From: Adineta steineri
Taxonomy: Eukaryota; Rotifera; Eurotatoria; Adinetida; Adinetidae
Length of the DNA: 64,000 bases
Assembly (NCBI GenBank): GCA_905250115.1
Contig: CAJNOI010000049.1
Span: forward strand, 254,617 to 318,616
Reading direction: 5' to 3'
Shown here one piece after another: positions 1 to 11,621 of the stretch. The stretch's first letter is position 1. Every line of letters starts with the position of its first letter. The notes beneath the pieces were generated by a model, which had not been told where the DNA came from, ran no database searches, and saw nothing but the letters and a program-made list of their open reading frames with translations. Position numbers and translations under genes: made by a program.

Positions 1-1139
1 GTAATAATTATTTATTTATATATCAATTTAGGAAAACATAGAATAAGAGAACAAATATTTCTGTATATAAAGACTTATTTGAATATAAATAAGATCGTTT
101 CAGTTCATTTCGAACATTCTACATAATTACAATCTAACTGTAATTAAGATTTTCCAAAATATGCGAGCAAAAATATAATATATAATTTTAACTTATGTTC
201 TGAGATAAATATAGATATTGTTTGAATTTTAAGTAAGAAGTTTCATCGATTTTTACAAATAAACTCGATTAAATCACAATGATATACGTAGTCGATGAAG
301 GCTTTCATATATTGTTTACCTATGGATTATTTCTTTAGACTCAAGTGTTTCTTTGCATAGACATAATATATATATTACTAGAGTTATTTCATAAACAACT
401 ACCTATAAAAAGTTCTTGTTTTTTTCACGTAAATTAGATTGATAGGTATTCTCACTGATTATCTTTCAAATTGTTGAATATGAGCACTAAATAATAATTG
501 TATAAAATAGACAGTATTTAAAATAAAGTATGACAAGACATTTATGAAATCATGAAATAAATAATTAATGTTAGATTATTTTTGCAGTCATCTGTTTTTT
601 ATATAGATAAATATAATTATTATTTTTTGATCATGTACTATAAATATATTAATCATAATAAAATGTCATTTTTCTGTTTGTCAATGATTCATTTCAGTGA
701 ATATTTTATATATGATAATAAAAAAACGTTCGAGTAACTCGATCAATCTTGAATAAGTTAAAAATATTATTTATATATAAAAATAGAAATATGAGAGATT
801 TCATTAGTCTGTTTGTTTGTTTTTATTTAATTGTTACTAAATTAAGAATGTAAAACGTGACTCTTAATCTCTAAGTAAACAAGTAATCTTTTGTCATTTA
901 TCATATTTTTACTACATAACTTTTCGATAATACAATATTGACACGAAGGGCGGAACACGCAAAATAAAATACAAATGATTACTTTCCGTCGTTTTTGTTC
1001 ACAACAGAACGAAAGACGTGTGTATTTCGTATTCTTTTTCTCTTAGTGTGAGGGTTCGTCGTAACGAAAGTAATATCATATACATCAATATAGATATATT
1101 CAGTTGATTTGTTCACACAACGTTTAAACATACGAAGAT
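1..1139. other. Upstream non-coding region
   Basis: No supported gene. It is AT-rich sequence with scattered stops in all frames. The last 200 bases are slightly more GC-rich and probably hold the promoter and 5' leader of the PAP2 gene that starts at 1140, but I see no clear core element. Confidence 0.6.
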
Positions 1140-2195
1140 ATGAATAAAAGCCAAGATTCAGTAATTGTTATGCAACAAACAGATCTTGACAATCCTCAAA
1201 ATGATATAACAAGATCTAGAAATGAATCGATGACATTTCGACTCTATTTTCATACGTTTTGGATGGATTATCTTTTAATGGCTATTATGGGTGCACTTGG
1301 TCTTGGTATTTATTATCTTCCACCAGCACCTAATCGTGTTTTTCCTGTTTATTTCGCTAATGGTCAAATAGTTAATCCAGAATTTAGTTATCCATATCAA
1401 AAAGATATTATTCCAATATGGTTAGCTGCATTATTAGCATTTATTATTCCATTTATATTTATTATGTTAATGCAAATACGTCTTCGTAGTTTTAATGATA
1501 CAAATACAGCTATAATGGGTCTTCTTTTTTCTTTAATATCCGCTGCTGTTTTTCAAGTATTTATTAAATGGCTTATTGGTGGTTTACGACCACATTTTTT
1601 TGCTGCATGTAAACCATATATAAATGCAGCAAATTATGGTTCAGGTACTGGATTTGATGGTATTATGTTTGATCGTTCAATATGTACAGGTGATAAAAAA
1701 CAAATCAATGATTCACTTGAATCAATGCCATCTGGTCATTCAACAGCCGCATTTGCTGGTCTTATCTATTGTTCATTATATCTTAATGGTAAATTAAAAA
1801 TTTTTGCTAATTATCGTCCACAATATTGGAAATTAATTCTTTTTTATGCTCCTATACTTGGTGCTGTTCTTATTGCTGCTACATTAACAATTGATCATTA
1901 TCATCATTGGTATGATATTCTAGCAGGAGCAATTATTGGAACAATGTTTGCATTTGGATCATATCGTTTTCAATATGCAAGTATTTGGGATTATAGATTT
2001 AATCATATACCATTACCACGAATAAATGCAGAAGATGGTTTTGATTATCATCTTGATCATTTAAAAAATTATTTAAGTGCTTCAAAAAAAGGTGGATGGA
2101 TCAATGATCATATATATGGAGCACCATTTGATGCAACAGGAACATTATCAGTTATAAAATCATCAGGATCAGCTATAACTGATATAAGACTATAA
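1140..2195 (+). CDS. PAP2-family lipid phosphate phosphatase
   Basis: Single-exon gene of 351 residues for an integral membrane phosphatase that would dephosphorylate phosphatidic acid or diacylglycerol pyrophosphate. The PAP2 motifs appear in order: K-x6-RP (KWLIGGLRP, about 143-151), PSGHS (about 195-200) and the HHWYD block with the catalytic His (about 255-260). Five or six hydrophobic segments surround them. The SRx5H motif of animal enzymes reads T-L-T-I-D-H-Y-H-H-W here, so the usual Arg is Leu. From memory, fungal PAP2 proteins also carry FPVYF, IIPIWLAALLA and VFQVFIKWLIGGLRPHF blocks, so transfer from a fungus is possible. The lack of introns contrasts with most neighbours. A polyadenylation signal-like AATAAA lies at 2249-2254. 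The family call is firm; substrate and origin are inferred. Confidence 0.93.
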   Translation: MNKSQDSVIVMQQTDLDNPQNDITRSRNESMTFRLYFHTFWMDYLLMAIMGALGLGIYYLPPAPNRVFPVYFANGQIVNPEFSYPYQKDIIPIWLAALLAFIIPFIFIMLMQIRLRSFNDTNTAIMGLLFSLISAAVFQVFIKWLIGGLRPHFFAACKPYINAANYGSGTGFDGIMFDRSICTGDKKQINDSLESMPSGHSTAAFAGLIYCSLYLNGKLKIFANYRPQYWKLILFYAPILGAVLIAATLTIDHYHHWYDILAGAIIGTMFAFGSYRFQYASIWDYRFNHIPLPRINAEDGFDYHLDHLKNYLSASKKGGWINDHIYGAPFDATGTLSVIKSSGSAITDIRL

Positions 2196-4370
2196 ATATT
2201 TAATTTTGTTATGTAATGTAGTTATTAGAAATATTAATCTGTATATTAAATAAAATATATATTTAGAAAAATTATTTTCTCTTTTTTCTTGTTTGTTATT
2301 TCGAATAAAATTATTTTAATCGAACATTCTTGAAGATTAAATTAGGATTAAGTTTAGTTCTCATGAATGTAAATTCTACGTTAAAAAGGTTAACATTTTT
2401 AGGATATAGAAAAAGAATGTAATTAAATGAATGTAATAACTTGTCTCTTGTTTTTCAAACATTAGATATATTGTCGATTGTTTTATATCACTTAAGTATA
2501 GAAGATGTCAAATTAATTCACTTTATATTTGTTTTCAATTATTTTAATGAATGAAATAGACCAAAAAGTCATTAAAGTTTTATGTATGAGATAAATTTTA
2601 TGATAAATAGAGTGCAATTGAGTCTTCTGGATATCTTATCCGAATAATTGTCTAGCACTAATGTGCATGTATAAGATTCTTTGATTGCAAAAATAACTCA
2701 TGCTCAAAGTTCGTATTCAATAGCTTTTTAATTAAATATATATAATACATTCGAAAGATCATTTGTATTTTTATATTTGGTAAGTTAAGTATCCAAAAAA
2801 GAATTTCAATTAACCCATAAGAATAGATTGAAGATAATATACATCAATATTGAGTCTCTCACTTATGATCTCTTTTAAGAAAAAAGAATCTTGTGTTAGT
2901 AAATAATAAGTATTAAAAAAAACTAATAGATGCACATTTTTTTCTGTTCTTCTGAAGTTATAATTAGACAGTCTTTCCGTTAAAAGATCTGTATTATGTG
3001 AATAAAGAGTATATATATATATTTATCTTATCATTATCTCGAGTTCATTATTATTCAGTCATTTTTCCTTTGTATTCATCGAAATGGTTGCTCTTTTGTC
3101 TAGATTTACTTCAATATTCTAATCGTTGATTGATTAATGAAATAGAGAAAGATATTTTCTTCGTACTTGGTGACGTAACTTTTATTATATTTTTTTACGA
3201 GTGTTTAATATCTTAATTTCTTTGGTGTACATATGGAATGCCAGATAGAACAAAAAAAACAGTTGTACTACTTGAACACTCTATGATTAACTAAAGAACT
3301 GATAATAACATATGATCTGCTGTTCGAATTACAATAGTTACAACATAAACTATGATGAGAAGACAAGGAAAAGAAAAACGATGACGACTTATTCCATTAC
3401 TTTTTCTGCTTCGAACTAATTGTGGGTACGTGCGCTTACAACAAGAGATGGAGGAGGCAGAAGAGAGAGAGAACGCCAATATTGAGAACAAACACGCCCA
3501 CTTATAGCGAGTTGTGTAGTTGTCGTTTTTGCTTGTCTGTAAGATACCAACATAAAACAGTAGAAAAAAAATGTTCATTTATTTCCTTCTCTCATTAACT
3601 ATTGTTTCTACTAAAAATCAAGGTTACCGAGATAAAGAAATCGAGAAAAATTAACTATTCTTGTTTTGAGTACGAATTAAGCACTACTGTTAGTCATTCG
3701 ATGTATCTACTTAATATATCTATCATATAGCCAATAAATTAAACATTAAGTTAAATCACATACATTGTATTCTGAGATATATTCATTGTAGATAGAATTG
3801 TAAGTGTGAAAAGGTATGTAAGTTGATGGGTTTGACCTATTTTTGGCAAAATCTTATCATATGTAAACAATAGAAAAAGGAAGAAGCATATTTTTCATTT
3901 TAGAAAAGATTCCATTCATTTTCGTGATTATGAATAGTAGGAAGTGCATCGAGTATTAATCTCTTTTTTTGTTTTCTCGTTATCATTCTCAATCTATTTA
4001 TTTCATTCTGCAATAGACCACATTCCATCTAGCTTTATATTATAACTTATGCTCTTTTGACTTCCTCTTCTTGTTCTTCTTTATTCTTTATATCTATTTC
4101 TGATTTACGTGTCTCTAGTCATTCATTAACAGGATTTATAACGAGATTTTTGTTTTTTTCAAATCAACAAAGAAAAAAAGAATAGTTTACTGTCTATAGT
4201 ATTAATCAACAAAAAGATAGAAAACCTTGTTTTTATGAGGAACAAATAGATAGAAATATCGAAAGTTACTAGAACAAAAAAAAGCTAGTAAGTAGAATTA
4301 TTTTTTCTTTCATCTTCAGTTATTATCACTTCATAATTTTTATCATTTATTTCAAGATAAAATATATAAT
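2196..4370. other. Intergenic region, no gene seen
   Basis: About 2.2 kb of AT-rich sequence with homopolymer runs. A 95-codon minus-strand frame at 3291-3578 has no recognisable protein character. The last few hundred bases should contain the synaptotagmin promoter and leader. Confidence 0.55.
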
Positions 4371-7224
4371 ATGGGTATTTTACGTCATCGATATATGCGT
4401 CGTCAAGAGGCAATATCAAACGATGACGAAATGCAACAAGATACTTATGAAGAAGATGGTGATGATGATGAATCATCCGTTTCTATTCCTTCATCAATTG
4501 ACTATCCATCGACAACTACCGAAAGTCCATATGACAAGGCTAAAACAATTGGCGAAGAAGTTATAAAAAAAGTTCCGAGTAAGTATATAGAAACAAGAAT
4601 CTGTTAAAAGGAAAAGATTAGAATAACATAGATAGCCTAATGATAGACACAGACATTCATATTTGATGATACTATCTCATGTAATGGTTGTCATTTTCCA
4701 ATATTCTGCCCAAAGATAAATATATATTTATCTATACTAATACTCGATACAAAAAATTTGTAAGCAAACAAAAAAATAAAAAAGATATTTGAATATTTAA
4801 TTTAGTTAAAAGAGAAATAAAACTCATATCCTAATTCTATTTTCTTTTTAACATATATATATATCGCCTATTTGATACAGAATATAAGTCATTATGAGAT
4901 ACTAATCTATACTGATGCAATTAACATTTGCCATCTGACAAAAATAAAATTGAGAAATGTTTATTATTGAAGAATTAACCTGTAAATAGATCTATAGTCG
5001 TGTTGGTTTATAGAGTACTCGTCATTCTGTCAAAGTCAATCCACACATCATTAAACACATAAAACAGAACTATACATATGTATATTCTCCACTTGTTATG
5101 AAAGAATTTCTTTCTTCTTTTTTTTTTGTTTCCTTCATACATATCTTTTTCTGCTGCTTGTTCCCTTGTTTCTGTACTGTTTATTATTTGTCTGGACATT
5201 TTTTTTTTGTCTCTTTGCACACTGAAGTCAAATAATGCGTGATAGTCAATACGCGACTAGAAATTATGTTATCTGTTGATTAATAAAAAGAGACACAAAC
5301 ACGTTACTCGAGTATGTTATGATCCTTGATATATAATAATAACAAGAAGGAAAAAAACTAACAAAAAAAAGAAAAACCGAAATAATTTTTTTTTCTTCTT
5401 CTTGTTCTTTAATAGATCTCTTTCCTCAATATCTTGTTCTATGATTTTATTATCATGATGAGAGATATTCTTACCTAAGACATAGGAATATAAAGTGATT
5501 ACCAATTATTTTGAATATATAATAGAAAAACGATTTGTTTTAATAAAGAAGTAACATTATATATCTGCTTGTGTATTAATTAAAAAAAAAAAACTCTTTT
5601 TTGATGCTTTTCAAACGAATTTATCATAGAAGAAATATTAAATCGAGAAAAAGATTGATTGTTTGAATATGTAATGTAACGTTTTCTTTTTATTTAATGC
5701 ATAGTGTCGCCATGGATTGTTATCATTATTATAATCGTTGTACTAATCATATTAAGCGTATGCTTACTTTGGTTTATTCGTCGCGTATTTCGAAAAATAT
5801 ACGTCAAGAAAGGAAAAAGAGGTGGCAAAGGAATTGATCTACACGCCGTGAAGGCGTTTAGTTTATATAAAGAAAAGGTAAGATAACGTATTCATTTTAT
5901 CACAAAAACTACGCATGACGAGTCACGATATTTTTCAAAAGCCTCTTCGTATATTGACACGTATTGTCGATAATGAATATGTAGTAATTGACATTGAATA
6001 TCCTCCACAGGTTCAACCGGACATGGATGAATTAGCATTAAATATGGAAGATGAAGATCGAACTTCACAAAAATATGAAATTATCAATTTGGGTAAAATA
6101 GAATATTCAATTGATTATGATTTTCAAAAACAAGAAGTATGATATTTTGATTATTAAATGATTTCTTTTAAAATACTTTTATTTTTCTAGCTTAAAGTTG
6201 AAGTTATTCAAGCACAAGAACTGCCACCTATGGATTTAAGTGGAACATCTGATCCATATGTTAAAGTATATGTATTACCAGATAAAAAGAAAAAATTTGA
6301 AACAAAAGTTTATCGAAAAACATTAAATCCTGTTTTTAATGAAACATTTATATTTAAAGTTAGTTACAAAAATAGATTTTGTAAACAAAAATTATTTATT
6401 TTTCTTTCTTTCTAGAATTTAGCATATGGTGACATCGGTAGTAAAACACTTGTTTTTGCTGTTTATGATTTCGATCGTTTTTCTCGACATGATCAAATTG
6501 GTGAAGTATTGATTCCATTAAATACAGTTGATCTAGGAAAAGTTATAAGAGAAATAAAAGATTTAATACCACCGGCTGGTGAACGAGAAGCAGTATGTTT
6601 GATTAAAGATACATTTTGTTTCTTTTTTGTCTTATTGATAGATATCTCTTGTTCTATTTAGGAAAACAAATTAGGTGACATTTGTTTTTCTCTTCGATAT
6701 GTTCCAACAGCTGGCAAACTGACAATTACGATACTGGAAGCTAAAAATCTTAAAAAGATGGATGTTGGTGGACTTTCTGGTATGATAAGAAACAAAAAAA
6801 TATCATAACGAAAACATATGGAATGGATTTTATTTTTGATTTTAGATCCTTATGTTAAATTATCAATATTGATGAATGGAAAACGTATAAAAAAGAAGAA
6901 AACATCAATCAAAAAATGTACATTAAATCCATATTATAATGAATCGTTTACATTCGACGTACCATTCGAACAAGTTCAGGTTAGTTATTAATACAATAAA
7001 AAATCTATTAATATAACTAAGTATTCTTCTAGAAAATACAATTACAAGTTACAGTTGTCGATTATGATCGTATTGGTACATCGGAACCAATTGGAAAAGT
7101 TGTTTTAGGTTGTAATTCAACTGGTACTGAACTACGTCATTGGACCGATATGCTTGCTTCGCCTCGAAGACCTATTGCTCAATGGCATGTACTTAAAGAT
7201 TCTGATGGTGACAAATCATCCTAA
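4371..7224 (+). CDS. Syt1: Synaptotagmin-1-like Ca2+ sensor
   Basis: Vesicle membrane protein that triggers Ca2+-dependent exocytosis by binding phospholipid and SNAREs. Eight exons: 4371-4578, 5705-5877, 6011-6136, 6191-6358, 6416-6592, 6662-6779, 6846-6979 and 7033-7224. They join in frame to 431 residues, close to vertebrate SYT1. The order is an acidic N-terminal segment (1-69), a transmembrane helix (about 73-92) followed by a basic stop-transfer stretch, a linker, C2A (about 170-285) and C2B (about 300-425). The C2A Ca2+ loops keep their Asp residues ([10 protein letters not shown] and [11 protein letters not shown]). In C2B the last loop reads [10 protein letters not shown], so the fifth ligand is Glu instead of Asp. 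The protein ends with the family's WHxL motif (QWHVLK). Intron 1 is about 1.1 kb; the others are 48-133 nt. Confidence 0.95.
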
Positions 7225-8985
7225 AATAAATAGCTATGAAGGTGACGCAAAAAAAAAGAACACAAAAAAAAGCATTCCTATTATTTTATGTTTGTTTCTT
7301 TCTTTTTTGCTGTGCAATATTGTCGTCATTATTATCAAGATCAATCAATATTTATTTGCGCTGTTCTTTTTTTTTTTTCTCTTTTTGATGATTGTTGTCA
7401 GTATCATTGACGTCTTTTATCTATTGTTTTGTATATGTTACTTCAAACACGTTTTTTTTTCGTCGTTTTAATATGAAACAGTTTGATTATTTTTCTGGAA
7501 AAATTCAGTTATCAGTCTTGATGTAAATAGGAAAGAAATGAAGTGAAAAAATCTTTCTAGGATATAATTATGAATCAGTTTACATGTATTTTTTTAAATT
7601 CATGATAATTTTTCAAGAAGGAAATAATAAAGTGTGATGTAAAAAAACAAAACTAAATCTTTCAATTACCGTTATACTTAATTTATATGACTAAATGATA
7701 AGTCATAGAAGATTATTCACTATTGTAATTTGATATATAAAAGATAATGCATCTTATTTATAGATGTTCACAAGTAGAACTGTGCTAAATATTTAACTCA
7801 GTCTACTTATTATAAGTTTCTGAATTCACTGCATATTTAGATATAAAGTGATTCCTTTAGAAAGTCTTCTAATTAGTATGTTTTGATTATAAAACAGTAG
7901 ACTACTATGTTACTAGGCCAAATTTTTTTATCTATATCATATCTATGTTAATTAATCTACAAATATAAGAGGAATTTTAGTAAATAATTGAAGTGTTATT
8001 ACTCACGATTTCCGTTAACATAATAGAATCAATTTATAATCGTAGGTTTTTAACTGGAAGAATCTTTGTGTGAATTCATACAAAAAAGAACTAATTAACA
8101 ACGTAAATGAAGATATATTTAGCAGTACGCATTAATAAAATGCATTAACTGAGAAATATTCATTAAAATAATACAAGTTTTTGTATGAGAACCTGCTACT
8201 CCATCAAAAGTCATATGTACCTATGTCTATCATGATTTCCTACGTTTGGTTTTCTAACAGACATAAAAAAATAATGATCCCATTTATTTCCGACGAAAAA
8301 ACAGCGTGAGATCTTTTGGAGTGTAATGACAAAAATCTTTATTTAATTCCATAAGTAGAATATAAATTATAAAATATTCTTTTATTTCTATAGGAATATA
8401 ATAATTTAGAATTCATTTATTGCAGTATCAACAATTTTTACTTCGTCTTTGGATAGAATATATATTTTCTTAAAGCAGTTTAAAACAAAAGAGTGTAGAA
8501 ATTAAATTTTCATGCTAGAAAGTCTCTTTTAATTACATTTTCTATGTGAATGATGAATTGAGAATAATAGAGAGAGAATAGCAATTTCCCATAGTGACTA
8601 TGTTTATGCTTCAAAAGTAGTTTTTAAAGTTTATTTGAGACAACAAAATTTCTTTTTTTCAGGCTCGCTCAGAAAAAATGATGAGATGGTAACAGTTATC
8701 GACTCACTAAACAAGCACGGTTAGACAGTTTTTTTCTGTCGGTGACACGTAATGCGCAAAAAGTCACATTTAGATACAACACTGTAATTTTATTCATGGT
8801 TCAATTCATTTAGTTTTTATCATCTAAATCTCATGATACTATATCAGTTACTATGGATTTATGTTTCAAATAAACATTAGGAGATTATCATTATCAACGG
8901 AAGACAGCATGATTATTTTCCTTTATTAATATAACGACGTTCTATATAAATTCATGCCTCTTCGTGTACATCGTAAACAAAAAAG
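7225..8985. other. Intergenic region, no gene seen
   Basis: 3' flank of the synaptotagmin gene followed by AT-rich sequence. A 105-codon frame overlapping the end of the synaptotagmin exon is a shadow with low-complexity sequence. No RNA gene or repeat was recognised. Confidence 0.55.
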
Positions 8986-10060
8986 ATGAGTACAAGAATA
9001 ATATGGCTACGTAATATCAATAATTCCGAACTTCTCAATAACAATACAAATACTACTACTATATCTGATTATCGTTATATAAAACTTATTATTTTATTAT
9101 CTTGTCAAATAATATCAATTCTATGTTCTCTATTTATATTTGTTAATATTATACATCAACCATTAAAATTTATAAAACCAATAGGAAATCATTTTATTTT
9201 CGTTTTATTAATAACAAGTTTTATTCAAGTAACAACGGAATTATCTATGGTAGAAAGTTATCTACGTACTGGTATTGTACAACCATCCAATAATAGTTAT
9301 TGTCTATTTTTTAATTGGTATGAATTTTCTTTAAATGGTATTAGTTTATTTGTTAGTAAGTTAACTTCATTTTGCTTAACAAAAAAAACAAGATTTCATT
9401 AATTATTTATAAATTTTAGTGTTTTGGGCAACAATTGAACGTCATATTCTAATTTTTACTAGATCTATTTATCAAATTCGATGGAAATGTATTGTTTTTC
9501 ATTATTTACCGCTTAGTATAGCAACATTATATACACCAACATTCTATGGTTATGTGATTTTTATATATAATTGTGCTAATACTTGGGATTATTATGAATT
9601 ACTTTGTACTTCGCCATGTTTTTATCAAAATAAAATTCTTGGTAGTATAGATTGGTTAATAAATATAATTATACCAGCATTTTCAATTGTTTTAGTAAAT
9701 ATAATATTAATAATTCGAGTAACATGTCGTTCAACTAGTGTAAGAATTACTATTCAACGAAAAAAAAAGAATCGAAAAATGACTGTACAATTACTTGTAA
9801 TTTCATCACTTTTTCTTATATTTTGGTTACCAATTGCAATTACAGGTTTAATTCAACAATATTTTTCTCCAACATTTTTAATTGATATTCAATTTAATAT
9901 ATTTTTTTATTTAATTTATTTTATTCAATTATTTCTTCCGTTTGTTTGTTTAATTTCTTTACCAGAATTAAAAAAAGTGATTCGTGTTAAATTACATAAA
10001 TGGCGAAGACGAAATTTAATAATTGATGGAGCAAGTTTACAAATGGCTACAATCGGTTAA
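8986..10060 (+). CDS. Rhodopsin-like GPCR, probably peptide receptor type
   Basis: Two exons, 8986-9355 and 9420-10060, join in phase to 336 residues. The seven-helix pattern is clear. Helix 3 ends in FWATIERHILIF, so the DRY motif is ERH. Before helix 6 lies a basic loop (RKKKNRK), then the helix-6 FWLP motif (canonical CWxP). Helix 7 lacks NPxxY and ends in LISLPELKK. N-terminal Asn residues in NxT/S context suggest an extracellular glycosylated tail. Extracellular Cys residues before helix 3 and in loop 2 could form the usual disulfide. Similar short, diverged class A receptors are greatly expanded in some invertebrates. No ligand can be assigned. Confidence 0.88.
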
Positions 10061-11279
10061 TTATTTCAATAAAATGTTATATTCTGTACGATCTATTTGT
10101 TGATTTTCAACTGATTACAAGATATATAATTAGGTGATATTTCACGAGCGTTGTCCTATATATTGTTGGTACGTATAAAAAAAGAAGACATAGCGACGTG
10201 AAGATACGCAATTGTCAGTCAAATCCCTCGTACTGGTTAAATTATTTATCAATTATTATGTTGTTTTTATGAAGAAAAATTCAAACGAAACGAGTTTATT
10301 ATATTAATATCCGTCCATTATCTAGAGGCTAGATTAAATGAGTAAGACGCAATATTTTTTCTGCCTTTCTTTCACCAAACAATCTATATCTATCACAACC
10401 ACTACGATAAGTGACAATCAGTTCTTTTTTCTTCCGCACATTTGCTACTGGCCGAATCTTTGAATATAATCAAATTATTCAATGTCAAACCAAAGTCCAA
10501 ATGAAATGGTTATGTCAATATTTACTTATATGCCTATAAAAACAACGATGAATCAGACAATATTGAAAGATTGAGATATTGACTTTTTTTCTCTCTATAA
10601 AAATGAATTAATTAATCAGTCTTACATAAATGAATAAAACCAAATATTAAATAACTCAACGGTTGTCATTAAACGAAATAGTATTGTTTATTATATCATA
10701 TTAATGACTTTTTCTATTAATAAGTTCTTATGGTTAAATATATCGGCAAATCCATTTGTTCAAAAGATATTAGTTTACCATTAATTTTAATAGTAGGATA
10801 TAAAAAAAAATAATTTGATATTTTCTATATTAATATAAAAATGATATAACCATAGTGTTGTATTAATATTAAATTACACTCAGTGTCATACTTTACATCT
10901 ATTACGATCATATCAACTTATTGTGTATACAGAATAAAATAGTATTCTCATTTTAGGTACCTCTGGATCTCCAACCCTTTACAATTGTAACATCGTCGAA
11001 ATACATTATGAATAGAATAGCAAATTTAAGTATATAAAACCTGTTCACTACACCTATGTCAGTATCAGTGTAATACTGACTGCAATTTAGTATTCAATGA
11101 TTGTATTTAATTCAGTTTTTGAACACTTTATCCTATATAAGACTTTGAAAAATACTTAAAAGATTAACAGGGAATAAAACGCAGGTTTACTCTTATGAAA
11201 TTTATTGTATATTATGCTTATTACAAGACATACAATTCATTTTAATGTTGTAATATGTCTGTTAGTCAAGTGTAAAATA
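10061..11279. other. Intergenic region, no gene seen
   Basis: AT-rich spacer between the 3' ends of the convergent GPCR and knottin-like genes. No coding frame or repeat is supported. Confidence 0.55.
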
Positions 11280-11621
11280 TTAGCCACGAGCCAAACAATG
11301 TCGACCACGTTTTGCATTACCATCATAGCACATTAGACCAGGACAGCATGGAGGTAAACCCGGTCCACAAGTCCATATATTTGGGAGACACACTGGCTGC
11401 ATTTGTGGCGCATATTGTTGTATAGGCATCATAGGTGGATACATATTTTGTCGACGAACTATATGTTCTTCATTTGAATTCACATGGTTCAGTTTATCCA
11501 TGATTGCCGATCGTTCTTTGAGATACATATCAAGAAAACGATCATAATTATTTGAATGAGGATATGAATAAACCAAAGTTAAAACCGATAACAGAAGAAT
11601 TGAATAACTAAATTTAATCAT
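11280..11621 (-). CDS. Secreted knottin-like cysteine-rich peptide precursor
   Basis: Single exon, 113 residues. A signal peptide (about 1-20, hydrophobic, ending near SYS/YP) is followed by a charged propeptide of about 38 residues and a dibasic site (VRR, about 55-57). Cleavage there would release a C-terminal peptide starting with Gln. Its six Cys residues follow C-x6-C-x6-CC-x4-C-x10-C, the spacing class of inhibitor cystine knot peptides. That fold is used by neuropeptide-like, antimicrobial and channel-active peptides in many animals, so the sequence alone does not say which role applies. A Pro/Met/Gln-rich linker precedes the knot. The gene has no close neighbour on its strand. Secretion and Cys pattern are directly visible; the fold is inferred. 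Confidence 0.8.
   Translation of the reverse strand: MIKFSYSILLLSVLTLVYSYPHSNNYDRFLDMYLKERSAIMDKLNHVNSNEEHIVRRQNMYPPMMPIQQYAPQMQPVCLPNIWTCGPGLPPCCPGLMCYDGNAKRGRHCLARG

Noticed and set aside
3291..3578. 95-codon minus-strand frame
   Set aside because: Low-complexity composition, no motif, no splice-linked partner.
7154..7471. Frame overlapping the end of synaptotagmin
   Set aside because: Shadow of the real exon followed by low-complexity 3' flank.
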